A stretch of 62,914 nt of DNA from Bacteroidales bacterium (GTDB lineage Bacteria > Bacteroidota > Bacteroidia > Bacteroidales > JAIPAH01), in NCBI GenBank assembly GCA_021738485.1, contig JAIPBX010000004.1:1-62914 (forward strand). Reading direction: 5' to 3'. Under the pieces are notes generated by a model. The model saw only the letters and a list, made by a program, of their open reading frames with translations. It was not told the origin of the DNA and did no database searches. Position numbers and translations under genes: made by a program. Numbering within the stretch: position 1 is the first letter of the stretch; every line of letters starts with the position of its first letter. Below, one piece after another: positions 25,153-35,100 of the stretch.

Positions 25153-28100
25153 CTATTGATTCTGATCCTTTTGCGAATAGTCTCTTTCGGCCATACGCTT
25201 GTAATTGTTATATCGCCACCTGGCATCCTCCTCTGCTTGCTTAAAGAGTACGCGGGCTTCTTCGGGGAAGCCTTTCTTCAAGGCTGTGTAACGCACCTCT
25301 CCAGCAAGGAAATCCTGGAATTTCGACCAATCCGGCTCTTTCGAGTCAAGCACAAAGGGATTTTTACCTTCAGCCTCTCTCAAGGGATCGTAGCGATAAT
25401 TCTGCCAATAGCCTGCTTCAACGGCTCTCTTCTCTTCCGTTTGGGTCTGGTCCATTCCCGCTCTGATTCCGTGAGCAATACACGGCGAATAAGCAATAAT
25501 CATTGAAGGGCCGGGATAAGCCTCAGCTTCCTTCATAGCTTTGAAGAACTGCGAATTGCTAGCTCCCATAGCCACCTGAGCCACATATACGTACCCATAG
25601 CTCATAGCCATCACTCCAAGGTCCTTCTTACGGATTTTCTTCCCGGAGGCAGCAAATTTAGCAACAGCTCCCACCGGTGTAGCCTTTGAGGACTGACCGC
25701 CAGTATTTGAATAAACTTCCGTATCAAGAACAAGCACATTTACATCCTCTCCGGAAGCTAACACATGGTCCAGGCCACCATAACCAATGTCGTAGGCCCA
25801 TCCGTCACCACCGATAATCCAATTGGATTTTTTCACCAGATACTGACGTAATGCCAGGATATCTTTAGCAAAAGGCTTATCGCTGTTTTGTATGACTTCC
25901 AGTACTTTCGCTGAAGCTTCCACGGATTTTTGTGCGTCTTCCTTACCATCGAGCCACTCCTGGAAGGCTGCTTTCTGGTCTTCAGTAGCGCCATTTTCAA
26001 TTGCCTTACGCATCATGCCGGCAATGCGGGCACGCTGGTTATTGACGGCTAAAGCCATTCCATAGCCATACTCAGCATTATCTTCGAACAAGGAGTTTGC
26101 CCACGCCGGTCCGTGACCGCTTTCATTATTGACGCAATAAGGTGTTGAGGGTGCCGAGCCGCCCCAAATGGAGGAACATCCTGTGGCATTAGCTATCATC
26201 ATACGCTCCCCAAACAATTGTGTAATCGCCTTAACGTAAGGTGTTTCACCACATCCGGCACAAGCACCTGAAAACTCAAACAACGGTTGAGCAAACTGCG
26301 AATTCTTCACGGTTTTGTCTTTCGGTACCACATTTTCCTTGTAGGTGACATTATTGGTGAAATAGTCCCACAGCTTAATTTCTTCCTGCTGGTCATCCAA
26401 AGGCTTCATAACCAAAGCTTTTTCTTTGGTGGGACATGCATCGACACAATTGCCACAGCCGGTACAATCAAGAGGGCTCACCTGAATCTTATATTGCAAG
26501 CCTTCTAATCCTTTACCTTTTGCTTTAAGGGTAGGAGTGCCTTCCGGCAAGCCGGCCATCTCCTCTTCGTTCAACAACCACGGCTGAATTGAAGCGTGGG
26601 GGCAGACGAAAGCACAGATATTACACTGGATACAAAGATCAGGTTGCCATTCCGGAACTTCCACAGCAATTCCCCGCTTTTCATATTTTGTGGTTCCCTG
26701 AGGGAATGAACCGTCTTCTCTTCCAACAAAGGCACTCACCGGCAGGTCATCCCCTTGCTGAGCATTCATAGGCATTACCACATTTTTGACAAATTCAGGT
26801 ACATCGGCTTCTATGGTATCATCTTCGGGTTGCAGCTTCGACCATTCAGCCGGAATCTCCACTTTATGAACATTTTCACCACCTTTATCAACGGCAGCAT
26901 AGTTCATATTAACAATGTCTTCCCCTTTACGTCCGAAGGTTTTCTTAATGGCTTTTTTCATCTCATCAACAGCCTGCTCATAGGGAATCACCTCGGCAAT
27001 TTTAAAGAATGCGGCCTGCATGATGGTGTTGGTACGGCCACCCAATCCGATTTCTCCGGCAATTTTGGTGGCATTGATAATGTAGAAATTAATATCGTTA
27101 TCTGCGATGTATTTCTTCATCGAGTTGGGCATGTGCTTCTTGGTCTCTTCCTCATCCCAGATACTGTTCAGCAAGAAAGTTCCCCCTTTCTTCAAGCCCC
27201 GCAGCATTTCGTATTTGCCTAAATACGCCGGCACGTGACATGCCACAAAATCAGGGTTGTTCACTAAATAGGGGGCCCCTATCGGATAATCGCCAAATCG
27301 CAAATGCGAGATAGTTACTCCTCCTGATTTTTTGGAGTCATAGGAGAAGTAAGCCTGAGCAAATTTGTCGGTATTTTCGCCTATAATTTTGATAGAATTC
27401 TTGTTAGCCCCGACAGTACCATCAGAACCAATTCCCCAGAATTTTCCTTCGAAAGTTCCTTCCGGGACGACTGATATATCTTCCCCAACGGGTAAAGAAA
27501 GATAAGTTACATCATCCTCAATGCCAATGGTGAAGTTATTCTTAGGTTCGTTTCTTCTGAGATTATCAAATACGGCAACAATCTGCGCCGGGGTAGTATC
27601 TTTCGAAGACAGACCATAACGACCCCCCACAATAAGGGGGCGATCTTCCTTATCGTAATAGATATTTCTCACATCCTGATAAAGGGGTTCGCCGCCAGCT
27701 CCGGGCTCTTTAGTTCTATCCAGCACAGCAATTCGTTTCACGGTATCGGGCATTGTGTTAAGGAAATGCTTAGCAGAAAACGGGCGATACAGATGAACGG
27801 CTATCATGCCTACTTTTTCCCCTTGCTTTACTTTATGCTCTACCACTTCTTTAATGGTTTCGGTTGCCGAACCCATAGCGATAACCACTTCTTCCGCTTC
27901 GGGATGACCGTGATAGTTGAACAAGTGATATTCCCGGCCGCAAAGCCTGGACAATTCCTGCAGGTATTCTTCAACCACATCGGGCACCGTATCATAAAAT
28001 TTGTTAGCCACCTCCCGGGTCTGGAAATAAATATCCGGATTCTGGGCTGTTCCGCGGGTTACCGGATGTTCCGGGTTCAAGGCATTATCACGGAATTTCT

Positions 28101-28707
28101 GCACCGCATCTTTGTCGAGCAGGTGCTCTATATCTTCTTTATCGAAATACTCCGCTTTTTGGATTTCATGAGAGGAGCGAAAACCATCGAAAAAGTGTAA
28201 GAAAGGGATTCGGGTTTTTATAGAAGCCAGGTGAGCAGCTCCTGCAATATCGAGTATCTCCTGAACGCCGCTGGTTGCAAGCATTCCAAAACCAGTCATA
28301 CGGGTACTCATCACATCGGAGTGATCCCCGAAAATCGAAAGCGCCTGAGCAGCAACACTACGGGCACTTACATGAAAAACACCCGGTAATAGCTCACCGG
28401 AAATTTTATACATATTGGGAATCATTAACAACAATCCTTGCGAAGCCGTAAAGGTGCTTGTAAGGGCTCCGCCCTGCAGTGCCCCGTGAACAGCACCGGA
28501 GGCACCGCCTTCCGATTGTAATTCTGAAACTTCCACGGTTTCCCCAAAAATATTGGTCTTACCGCTGGAGGCCCATTCATCTATATATTCCGCCATTGTG
28601 GAAGAGGGCGTAATGGGATAAATAGCGGCCACTTCGCTAAACATATATGCCACATGTGACGCAGCGTAATTTCCGTCGCAAGTGATAAACTTCTTTTGTT
28701 TTGTCAT
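25153..28707 (-). CDS. nifJ: pyruvate:ferredoxin (flavodoxin) oxidoreductase
   Basis: An 1184-residue single-chain PFOR. It oxidises pyruvate and CoA to acetyl-CoA and CO2 and reduces ferredoxin. Domains run in the usual order: the pyruvate-binding N-terminus (YPITPSSTMAEYIDEW, GGASGAVHGALQGGAL), domains II-III, and a two-cluster ferredoxin domain (CIQCNICAFVCPHA, CTGCGNCVDACPT). The C-terminal TPP domain holds the proximal cluster residues CAGCGE, GWAYDIGYGGLDHVLASG, and the TPP/Mg loop LDTEVYSNTGGQSSKATP. All expected Cys motifs are present and the length is normal. It stands alone with its own terminator. Its product, reduced ferredoxin, is the likely partner of the flavoprotein complex encoded about 7 kb away. 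Confidence 0.97.
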   Translation of the reverse strand: MTKQKKFITCDGNYAASHVAYMFSEVAAIYPITPSSTMAEYIDEWASSGKTNIFGETVEVSELQSEGGASGAVHGALQGGALTSTFTASQGLLLMIPNMYKISGELLPGVFHVSARSVAAQALSIFGDHSDVMSTRMTGFGMLATSGVQEILDIAGAAHLASIKTRIPFLHFFDGFRSSHEIQKAEYFDKEDIEHLLDKDAVQKFRDNALNPEHPVTRGTAQNPDIYFQTREVANKFYDTVPDVVEEYLQELSRLCGREYHLFNYHGHPEAEEVVIAMGSATETIKEVVEHKVKQGEKVGMIAVHLYRPFSAKHFLNTMPDTVKRIAVLDRTKEPGAGGEPLYQDVRNIYYDKEDRPLIVGGRYGLSSKDTTPAQIVAVFDNLRRNEPKNNFTIGIEDDVTYLSLPVGEDISVVPEGTFEGKFWGIGSDGTVGANKNSIKIIGENTDKFAQAYFSYDSKKSGGVTISHLRFGDYPIGAPYLVNNPDFVACHVPAYLGKYEMLRGLKKGGTFLLNSIWDEEETKKHMPNSMKKYIADNDINFYIINATKIAGEIGLGGRTNTIMQAAFFKIAEVIPYEQAVDEMKKAIKKTFGRKGEDIVNMNYAAVDKGGENVHKVEIPAEWSKLQPEDDTIEADVPEFVKNVVMPMNAQQGDDLPVSAFVGREDGSFPQGTTKYEKRGIAVEVPEWQPDLCIQCNICAFVCPHASIQPWLLNEEEMAGLPEGTPTLKAKGKGLEGLQYKIQVSPLDCTGCGNCVDACPTKEKALVMKPLDDQQEEIKLWDYFTNNVTYKENVVPKDKTVKNSQFAQPLFEFSGACAGCGETPYVKAITQLFGERMMIANATGCSSIWGGSAPSTPYCVNNESGHGPAWANSLFEDNAEYGYGMALAVNNQRARIAGMMRKAIENGATEDQKAAFQEWLDGKEDAQKSVEASAKVLEVIQNSDKPFAKDILALRQYLVKKSNWIIGGDGWAYDIGYGGLDHVLASGEDVNVLVLDTEVYSNTGGQSSKATPVGAVAKFAASGKKIRKKDLGVMAMSYGYVYVAQVAMGASNSQFFKAMKEAEAYPGPSMIIAYSPCIAHGIRAGMDQTQTEEKRAVEAGYWQNYRYDPLREAEGKNPFVLDSKEPDWSKFQDFLAGEVRYTALKKGFPEEARVLFKQAEEDARWRYNNYKRMAERDYSQKDQNQ

Positions 28708-29090
28708 AATATTTAAAATTTAGATAAACCTTACTAGCAGGTTCTTATCTTGTTATCAATTTCACTGCGAAGTTAAAAAATAAAAAAGTCGATTTTTTTA
28801 TAAATAGCGCTATACCGGTAATTTATATCGATTTTAGATTGTTTGCAATCGTTTGAATTATATCTTTTGAACGTAAGAAGGAGCTATTTTAAAGCCTGTA
28901 AAGGCAGCAATGACATACCCTTTTATCTTATAATCCATTGACAAAAAGACAAAAGTGATTATATTCATACCGCTTGATTACATAGATCTATCAAATTCTT
29001 GATTGTGTGTAAAAAATAATTCTCTCCCCTACTTTGAGATAACGTTGAGGGTGCTTACATTTGTTATGGGATTTTAAATCAAACAAACCA
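28708..29090 (+). other. divergent intergenic region between nifJ and the FISUMP lipoprotein gene
   Basis: This 383-base AT-rich stretch has no credible gene. It holds a well-formed promoter for the rightward gene at its right end and a weak minus-strand TAACTTCG box (28775-28768) in front of nifJ. Small hairpins such as GATTG-TTTG-CAATC are present near 28840. The middle shows nothing I can assign. Confidence 0.6.
29033..29063 (+). promoter_or_regulatory. promoter of the FISUMP lipoprotein gene
   Basis: TTTG (29033-29036), a 19-base spacer and TACATTTG (29056-29063) match the full Bacteroidota -33/-7 consensus. It is one of the two clearest promoters in the window and rules out the ATG at 29061 as the start. 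Confidence 0.72.
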
Positions 29091-30650
29091 ATGAAAAAAA
29101 ACCACCAAACGAATCTTGTATTCTTCATCACCCTGAGCCTGGCTATAATATCCTTTTATAGTTGCACCAAAGATATACAACCTCCGGAGGCCAGTTTTCA
29201 AGCCCCTCAACAAGTGAATGTAGGTGAGCAAGTGGAATTTAATGCTGAAGAAAGCAAACCCGGAACATGCAATAATTGTGAAATTATCAGGTACTATTGG
29301 GACTGGGAGGATGACGGCAAATGGGATAAGACCTCGGATACATCATTAGTCTCCTACACTTTTAATGAAGCAAAAATCTATACTGTGGTCTTGCAGGTTC
29401 GCAACAACCAGGGAGAAGCCAGTAAGTACACCCAAAAAATTGAGGTGCAGCAGGGAGAAGGCACTAACGAACCGCCGGATGAGCCAACCTTAGTAATGCC
29501 TGAAAAAGGAGCCACCGGTGTTTCTTTAACCCCAACCTTAGAATGGTCAGGATCAGATCCCGATGGCGATCCATTGGTCTACAACATCTATCTCGGAATA
29601 AATTCATCCCCGGAAATGATAGAATCTGATTATAACGGGATTGTCTACAACATTTCGGATACTTTGGAGGAAAACACGCCCTATTACTGGAGGGTAGAGG
29701 CCAAAGATGAAATGGGAGAAGTGACCGAAAGCGAAAAATGGACATTTACAACAGAAGGCTCGGGCCCTGGCGCCAACCGCCCTCCTAACCCACCCACATC
29801 GCCCTATCCCGAATCCGGCGACGATAACCGCCCGCTAAACCAAATCCTGAAATGGGAAGCGAATGATCCAAACGGAGATGAGTTAACTTACGATATCTAT
29901 ATGGAAGCCTTAGAGCAGGCACCTGCTGAAAAACCGGACCTGCTGAAATCGGATCATCCCTCCAATTCGATAAACCCTACAAATTATAGAAATATTCAAT
30001 CCAATACAACTTATTACTGGCTGGTTATAGCCAAAGACGGCGAATACAGATCAGACAGTACGCTATGGCATTTTACAACAGGCACTAATGATACGATTTG
30101 CCCTTCTGAAATACCCTATAACGACACCACCATTCAAACTCAAAAAATCGGCACGCAATGCTGGATGGCAGAAAACCTCAACCATGGGCAGTTACTGGAA
30201 CCCCAGGAAAATTCATCAGACAACAACACCACGGAAAAATATTGCTACAATACCAATGAAAATAATTGCGAGGAGTATGGTGGACTTTATAAATGGGATG
30301 AAGTAATGGGGTATTCAAATAATGAAGAAATTACAGGAATTTGTCCCGAAGGTTGGCATATTCCTTCGGAAGAAGAATGGCATCAACTGGTTGAGCATCT
30401 CGGGGGCAGCTTTGAAGCCGGAAAAAAACTTAAAGCAGGGGGAACATCTGGTTTTGAAGGTCTCATGAATGGCAGGATGGATGAGAACAATGCTTTTAAA
30501 CATCTTGGTGATAAAGGATTTTTTTGGTCTTCCACAAGTACAGACAATGGGAAGGCGCTACAAATAAAACTTCACAACGACTACGACGGAGTTTACTTCG
30601 ACTTCAAAAGCAAAGGCAGGGCTAATGCGGTGCGGTGTATCAAAGACTAA
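29091..30650 (+). CDS. PKD / fibronectin-III-like / FISUMP-domain lipoprotein
   Basis: A 519-residue surface-type lipoprotein starting at MKKNHQTN, with a lipobox ending FYSC. Domains in order: a PKD-like beta-sandwich (about 30-120, with YYWDWEDDGKWD and YTVVLQV), and two similar Fn3-like modules (about 125-225 and 230-335, each with EW..DPDGD or EANDPNGD and YYW). The last is a FISUMP domain (about 340-519: KIGTQCWMAENLN, GLYKWDEVM, CPEGWHIPSEEEW, FFWSSTSTDNGKA, RCIKD). FISUMP domains are common in secreted Bacteroidota and Fibrobacter proteins but have no established activity. It is followed 21 bases later by the thioredoxin-fold gene and probably shares its transcript. Adhesion or substrate contact is a guess. 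Confidence 0.85.
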   Translation: MKKNHQTNLVFFITLSLAIISFYSCTKDIQPPEASFQAPQQVNVGEQVEFNAEESKPGTCNNCEIIRYYWDWEDDGKWDKTSDTSLVSYTFNEAKIYTVVLQVRNNQGEASKYTQKIEVQQGEGTNEPPDEPTLVMPEKGATGVSLTPTLEWSGSDPDGDPLVYNIYLGINSSPEMIESDYNGIVYNISDTLEENTPYYWRVEAKDEMGEVTESEKWTFTTEGSGPGANRPPNPPTSPYPESGDDNRPLNQILKWEANDPNGDELTYDIYMEALEQAPAEKPDLLKSDHPSNSINPTNYRNIQSNTTYYWLVIAKDGEYRSDSTLWHFTTGTNDTICPSEIPYNDTTIQTQKIGTQCWMAENLNHGQLLEPQENSSDNNTTEKYCYNTNENNCEEYGGLYKWDEVMGYSNNEEITGICPEGWHIPSEEEWHQLVEHLGGSFEAGKKLKAGGTSGFEGLMNGRMDENNAFKHLGDKGFFWSSTSTDNGKALQIKLHNDYDGVYFDFKSKGRANAVRCIKD

Positions 30651-30671
30651 TTCAAAATTTCAATCCGGAGT

Positions 30672-32078
30672 ATGAAGATAATGGGTAACCCCTTAATTCT
30701 CGCGCTTGGTGTTTTTTTGTTATTCATTCCCAAAACGGAAGGTCAAAAGCAAAAGACCCTTCAAAAAAACCACCATTTCACTCTAAAGGTTAACAATTAT
30801 GATGATTCTGCAATCTATTGGGCAAATACTTATGGTGATAAAGCAACCATCCTGGACACAATCCACCGGAATCAAAACGGTGTTTTTAAATATAATATCC
30901 CCTATGGCACACCCACCGGTGTTTACCGGGTTATAATAAACAAACAGGAAAATAAGTCGATTGATGTAGTTTATAACCGGGAGAATATTGAATTAAAAAC
31001 CCATCACGATCAAATACTGGAACGGCTCAGCATTTCAAAATCACTGGAGACACAACTTTTTCACCGCTATCAAAGAGCCAAAAGTTACATCCGTTACAAA
31101 GAAAAACAAATAAGGAAACTACTGGAGCAATACCCCCGGAATGATCCATTTTACTCTGATCTGGAGAAAAAATACGTCCTCCTGCAAAAAGAGCATTATG
31201 ATTCTGCTAAAAATATCAGGAACGCTTATCCAAACACCTATGTGTCTAAGCTTGTGGATGTAAGCATTCTCCCCTTCGACACGTCCATTCAGACCCGAAG
31301 CCAATGGCTGCGATATAAAAAAAACCACTTTTTTGATAATGCCGGGCTGATGGATGAAAGCCTTATACGAAGCCCGGCAATTCCGAATAAAATTCTGGAT
31401 TTCCTGAGCCTATACCGCAAGCCATCATACACAAAGGAAAGACAAGAGCAGGCTTTCAAAAAAGCTGTAGACACTCTTATGAAATATACGCGCGGTAATG
31501 CGGAGATTTTTGATTTTACTGTTAACTTCCTGATCGAAGGGTTCAGAAGATTTGAATTTAACCAACTGATAGATCACATTGCCCGGAAAACAGAAGCGGC
31601 ATTAAAATGCATCAATGAGGAGCGCCGGGAGGAAATGCAAGAGAAAATCAATCGCATTCAAACAACTACGCCCGGAGCAAAGGCCCCGCCCATAAAATTG
31701 CCCAACCTGGAAAACGACACTGTAAGACTGAGCAGTGTCAGGCAGCCGTTTACTCTGGTTGTTTTTTGGGCAAGCTGGTGTCCGCATTGTATGAACATGC
31801 TTCCTGAATTGCAGCATTTTTATAAAAAACATAAGGATAGCCTGGCGGTTTACGCCGTTTCAATTGATAAAGACCGGGAAAAATGGCAGCAGGAGGCTCA
31901 AAAATATCCCTGGATACATGTATCGCAACTGGAAGGATGGCAAAGCAAGCCGGTGGAAGACTATTCCGTTTATGGCACTCCCTCTTTCTTCCTGCTGGAC
32001 AAGAAGAAAAAAATTATCAAACGTGAAGGTTCCCTGGAAGCTATTAGAACCCACTTCACTAAAAAAACGCAGGATTGA
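30672..32078 (+). CDS. TlpA-like thiol:disulfide oxidoreductase with long N-terminal region
   Basis: A 468-residue exported protein. The signal peptide (MGNPLILALGVFLLFIPKTEG) is followed by a small beta-rich region resembling DUF4369, a long helical, charged middle (about 120-330), and a C-terminal thioredoxin fold with FWASWCPHCMNMLPEL. The active-site cysteines are Cys370 and Cys373 (CPHC), and the cis-Pro region is YGTPSFFLLD. Such Bacteroidota proteins reduce or reshuffle disulfides of exported proteins in the periplasm. Start could also be Met4 (30681). It probably forms an operon with the preceding FISUMP lipoprotein, whose paired cysteines could be a target. That link is inference. 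Confidence 0.88.
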   Translation: MKIMGNPLILALGVFLLFIPKTEGQKQKTLQKNHHFTLKVNNYDDSAIYWANTYGDKATILDTIHRNQNGVFKYNIPYGTPTGVYRVIINKQENKSIDVVYNRENIELKTHHDQILERLSISKSLETQLFHRYQRAKSYIRYKEKQIRKLLEQYPRNDPFYSDLEKKYVLLQKEHYDSAKNIRNAYPNTYVSKLVDVSILPFDTSIQTRSQWLRYKKNHFFDNAGLMDESLIRSPAIPNKILDFLSLYRKPSYTKERQEQAFKKAVDTLMKYTRGNAEIFDFTVNFLIEGFRRFEFNQLIDHIARKTEAALKCINEERREEMQEKINRIQTTTPGAKAPPIKLPNLENDTVRLSSVRQPFTLVVFWASWCPHCMNMLPELQHFYKKHKDSLAVYAVSIDKDREKWQQEAQKYPWIHVSQLEGWQSKPVEDYSVYGTPSFFLLDKKKKIIKREGSLEAIRTHFTKKTQD

Positions 32079-32097
32079 TGTAGCTAACAATCCTGCG
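32061..32097 (-). terminator. terminator of the NuoEFG-like operon, overlapping the TlpA gene's stop codon
   Basis: CGCAGGATTG (32068-32077) pairs perfectly with CAATCCTGCG (32088-32097) around a ten-base loop. On the minus strand seven T follow, so it terminates the leftward operon ending at 32124. Its distal arm contains the last codons and stop of the convergent TlpA-like gene; no T run exists in that gene's direction. Confidence 0.82.
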
Positions 32098-32123
32098 CAT
32101 AAGTTTCCTGGAAAGCCAAAAAG

Positions 32124-35100
32124 CTATTTCAATTTCTCTGTAAACTCTTCCTCAATTCGCTTATGAATAGCGTCGCAGCCATATTCAAACATTCTGTTTT
32201 GATTATCCTCTTCCGTTTGTACCATTCGCAAGGGACTGGGCTCGTAATCGGCTAATAATGAGAAAGCTTCATCACGTGCTTCTTTTTCATCTCTGACGCC
32301 GTTCACCCCGAAAGCATCCATCAATGCAATCGCCTGTTGCACGTTGTCCTTTTCAATAGCAGGCTTCTTCATCCGCTCAAAAGTTCGAATATGTTGCTGG
32401 GTATTGGTAAAACTACCGCCGGTTTCCAGGTGAATGGATGCAGGTAATACCAGGTCGGCTTTTTGAGCTGTTTCAGTCATAAAATAATCCTGTACTACCA
32501 TAAAATCTGTGCTGTCAAGGAGTGCCCCGGCCTTATGGCTATCAACGGCACAACCAACCGGGTCTTCCCCAAAAATGAAAAGATTCTTCACCTCCTTTTT
32601 CTCCAGCTTTTCAAGCATATCCGAACTATTAGAAGGCAATTCACTAACAGACCATTTCTCTTTCATCCTGGAGACCATATTCTCGTCATGGACAGAGACA
32701 TTTCCGACAGAAGAGGAGCTATTTACACCCATATCAAAAAGCCCGTGGGAATTGTTTTTCTCCTTGAGGCTGATTATCCCACTAGCCGTTTTGCCCAGCT
32801 TCCCGGTGATCATTGCCAGATTCCGCAGTTCAATCGCAGTATTTGCTGACACCTGCTTCTCTGAGAAGATCAATACGGTATTCTGACTTTCATTGAAAGT
32901 TCTGGCAAAATCAGCAAAATGGTCCATGCAGCAGGGTTTTCCTTTCATATACAGAGTATCAAAGTCCTGACCCAATAGATTTTGTTTATACTCTTCGAAG
33001 TCTCCCACCTTATCTCTGATAAACATTCCATTCTCCATCCCGCTGCTCAGTATGTAATGATTCAGCGCTTTGGTCAAATAATAGTATGAACCCACTTCAA
33101 ATACCCGGTCTGCTTTTTTATGCATCGGGCCCTCCTTCTTGTTGGTAACATACTCCACCTTCGCTCCTTTTTTACGGGCTTCGTTCACCATATAACCCAT
33201 CACCGGATGGTCTTTCGCCAAATCGGTTCCAAAAACCACTATTTTCTTAGCCTGATCTAATTGATCGAAAGGCACGTTATCTTTTGAAATACCGGCGTAG
33301 CCCTCTCCTCTACCCAGGTAATGGAAGCTACTGATATTGTTGGTTTTCAGGGCAGCCCTGGTGAATTTTTGCCAGAGATACATCTCCTCGTTTGTCAGGC
33401 GTGCGCCTGCAAATACCGCATTTTCGCTGCTTTCTACTTTCTTAATTTTTTGTTGTATCCTGTCAAAAGCTTCTTCAAAAGATATGGTTTTCCATCCCTC
33501 TTGAGTTTTAAGCATCGGCCTGGTGAGTCTGTCGGTTGCATTCAGGTATTTATACCCAAACTTCGCCTGCGGACTTATAAATTCCCCTGTATTCAGCGGG
33601 CCGGTAGTGCTTTCAGCACCATAGAAAAAATTGTTTCGATGACGTAATTGAATATCAAAGCCTTCGGAACCATAAATATCCGGTGTTTTTATTCTTTCGG
33701 TTTTCACCGGACCGGGTTTGAAAACCACATTTTCCGTAATCGCTCCTGTGGGGCAGGCTTCAATACACATGCCGCAACTCTCACAATTTGTCTCCTGAAG
33801 GGAATCGCCCATGGCAGGAGCCACATAAGTTTTAAATCCCCGGTTCACAAATCCCAGGGCATCCGCCCCTACCACTTCGTTACACATCCTTATGCAGCGG
33901 GCACAAAGGATGCACTTGTTATTATCTATTTCAATGTAGGGATGCCGAAAGTCTACACTATGCTCGGAATATTCTCCGTCAAAATGTTTTTGTTCCGCCC
34001 CGTATTCCATAGCATACTTTTTGAGCTCGCAATCATAATATTCTATGCAGCCGCATTCCAGGCACCGCTGGGCTTCGTGGCGGGCCACATTCTCATCCCT
34101 GTACCCAAGCTCTACCTCCTTAAAATTCAACCGCTTATCTTCCGGGAGGGTGGGCATTTCTTCCCGCTCTTGTTTGGGATAATGGCCCATAAACTCTTCT
34201 TTTTTCTGCTCTCTAAAGTTCTCTTTGCGGCTAAGGAATTCTTTTTGGGGTGGATCAATGGTTTGAGCCCCATTCAAGTACTGCTCTACGCTATGGGAAG
34301 CCACCTGGGCCTGGGCTATCGCTTCGATAATCGTTGCGGGTCCCGTCACCCCGTCACCCGCGGCAAAAACAGACGAAATACCGGTTTGCAGCGTTTTAGG
34401 ATCGGCATCGATGTCGCCCCACCGATTCAGCTCCAGCTGTCCCTTTTCCGCTCCATTGTTAATATCATCGATAAAATTCACATCTGTCTTCTGGCCAATG
34501 GCTGCCAGGATATAATCCACCTCCAGCTCGAATTCCGACCCCTCGATAGGTATGGGGCGGCGCCTTCCTGATTTATCCGGTTCTCCCAACTGCATCTTCA
34601 GCAAGGTCACTGACTTAAGCCGTCCATTTTCATCCTTATTAACTTTTTTAGGATTGGTAAGCAGCATGTATTCCACCCCTTCGAGTTTAGATTCATGGAT
34701 TTCGATAGGGTTGGCAGGCATCTGTTCTTCCGAGCGGCGATAAATCACGTATACATTGTCGGCATTGCAGCGTTTGGCCGTGCGGCAACAATCCATGGCG
34801 GTGTTTCCTCCTCCCACCACGGCCACGGTTTTACCCGTGAAATCGTGCTTCTGGCCTGTCATCTCCATATTACGAAGGAAGTCTATTCCTGAAACAACGT
34901 TCTCGGCGTCTTCTCCTTCGCAGCCAAGCAAAGTTCCTTTCTGGGATCCTATGGTCAGGATGGTAGCATCGTATGCATTTTTCAAATCCGAATAATTCAC
35001 ATTGCTGCCCAGTTTTTTATTGGTATAAAGATTCACCCCCAAATCCGTAATATTTTTTATTTCCTCATCAAGAATATCATTCGGCAGACGATATTCAGGG

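Noticed and set aside
33648..34571. Long open frame on the plus strand, 307 codons
   Set aside because: It runs antisense to the GltD-NuoG fusion, which has clear motifs in the other frame; the translation is not protein-like and matches no family.
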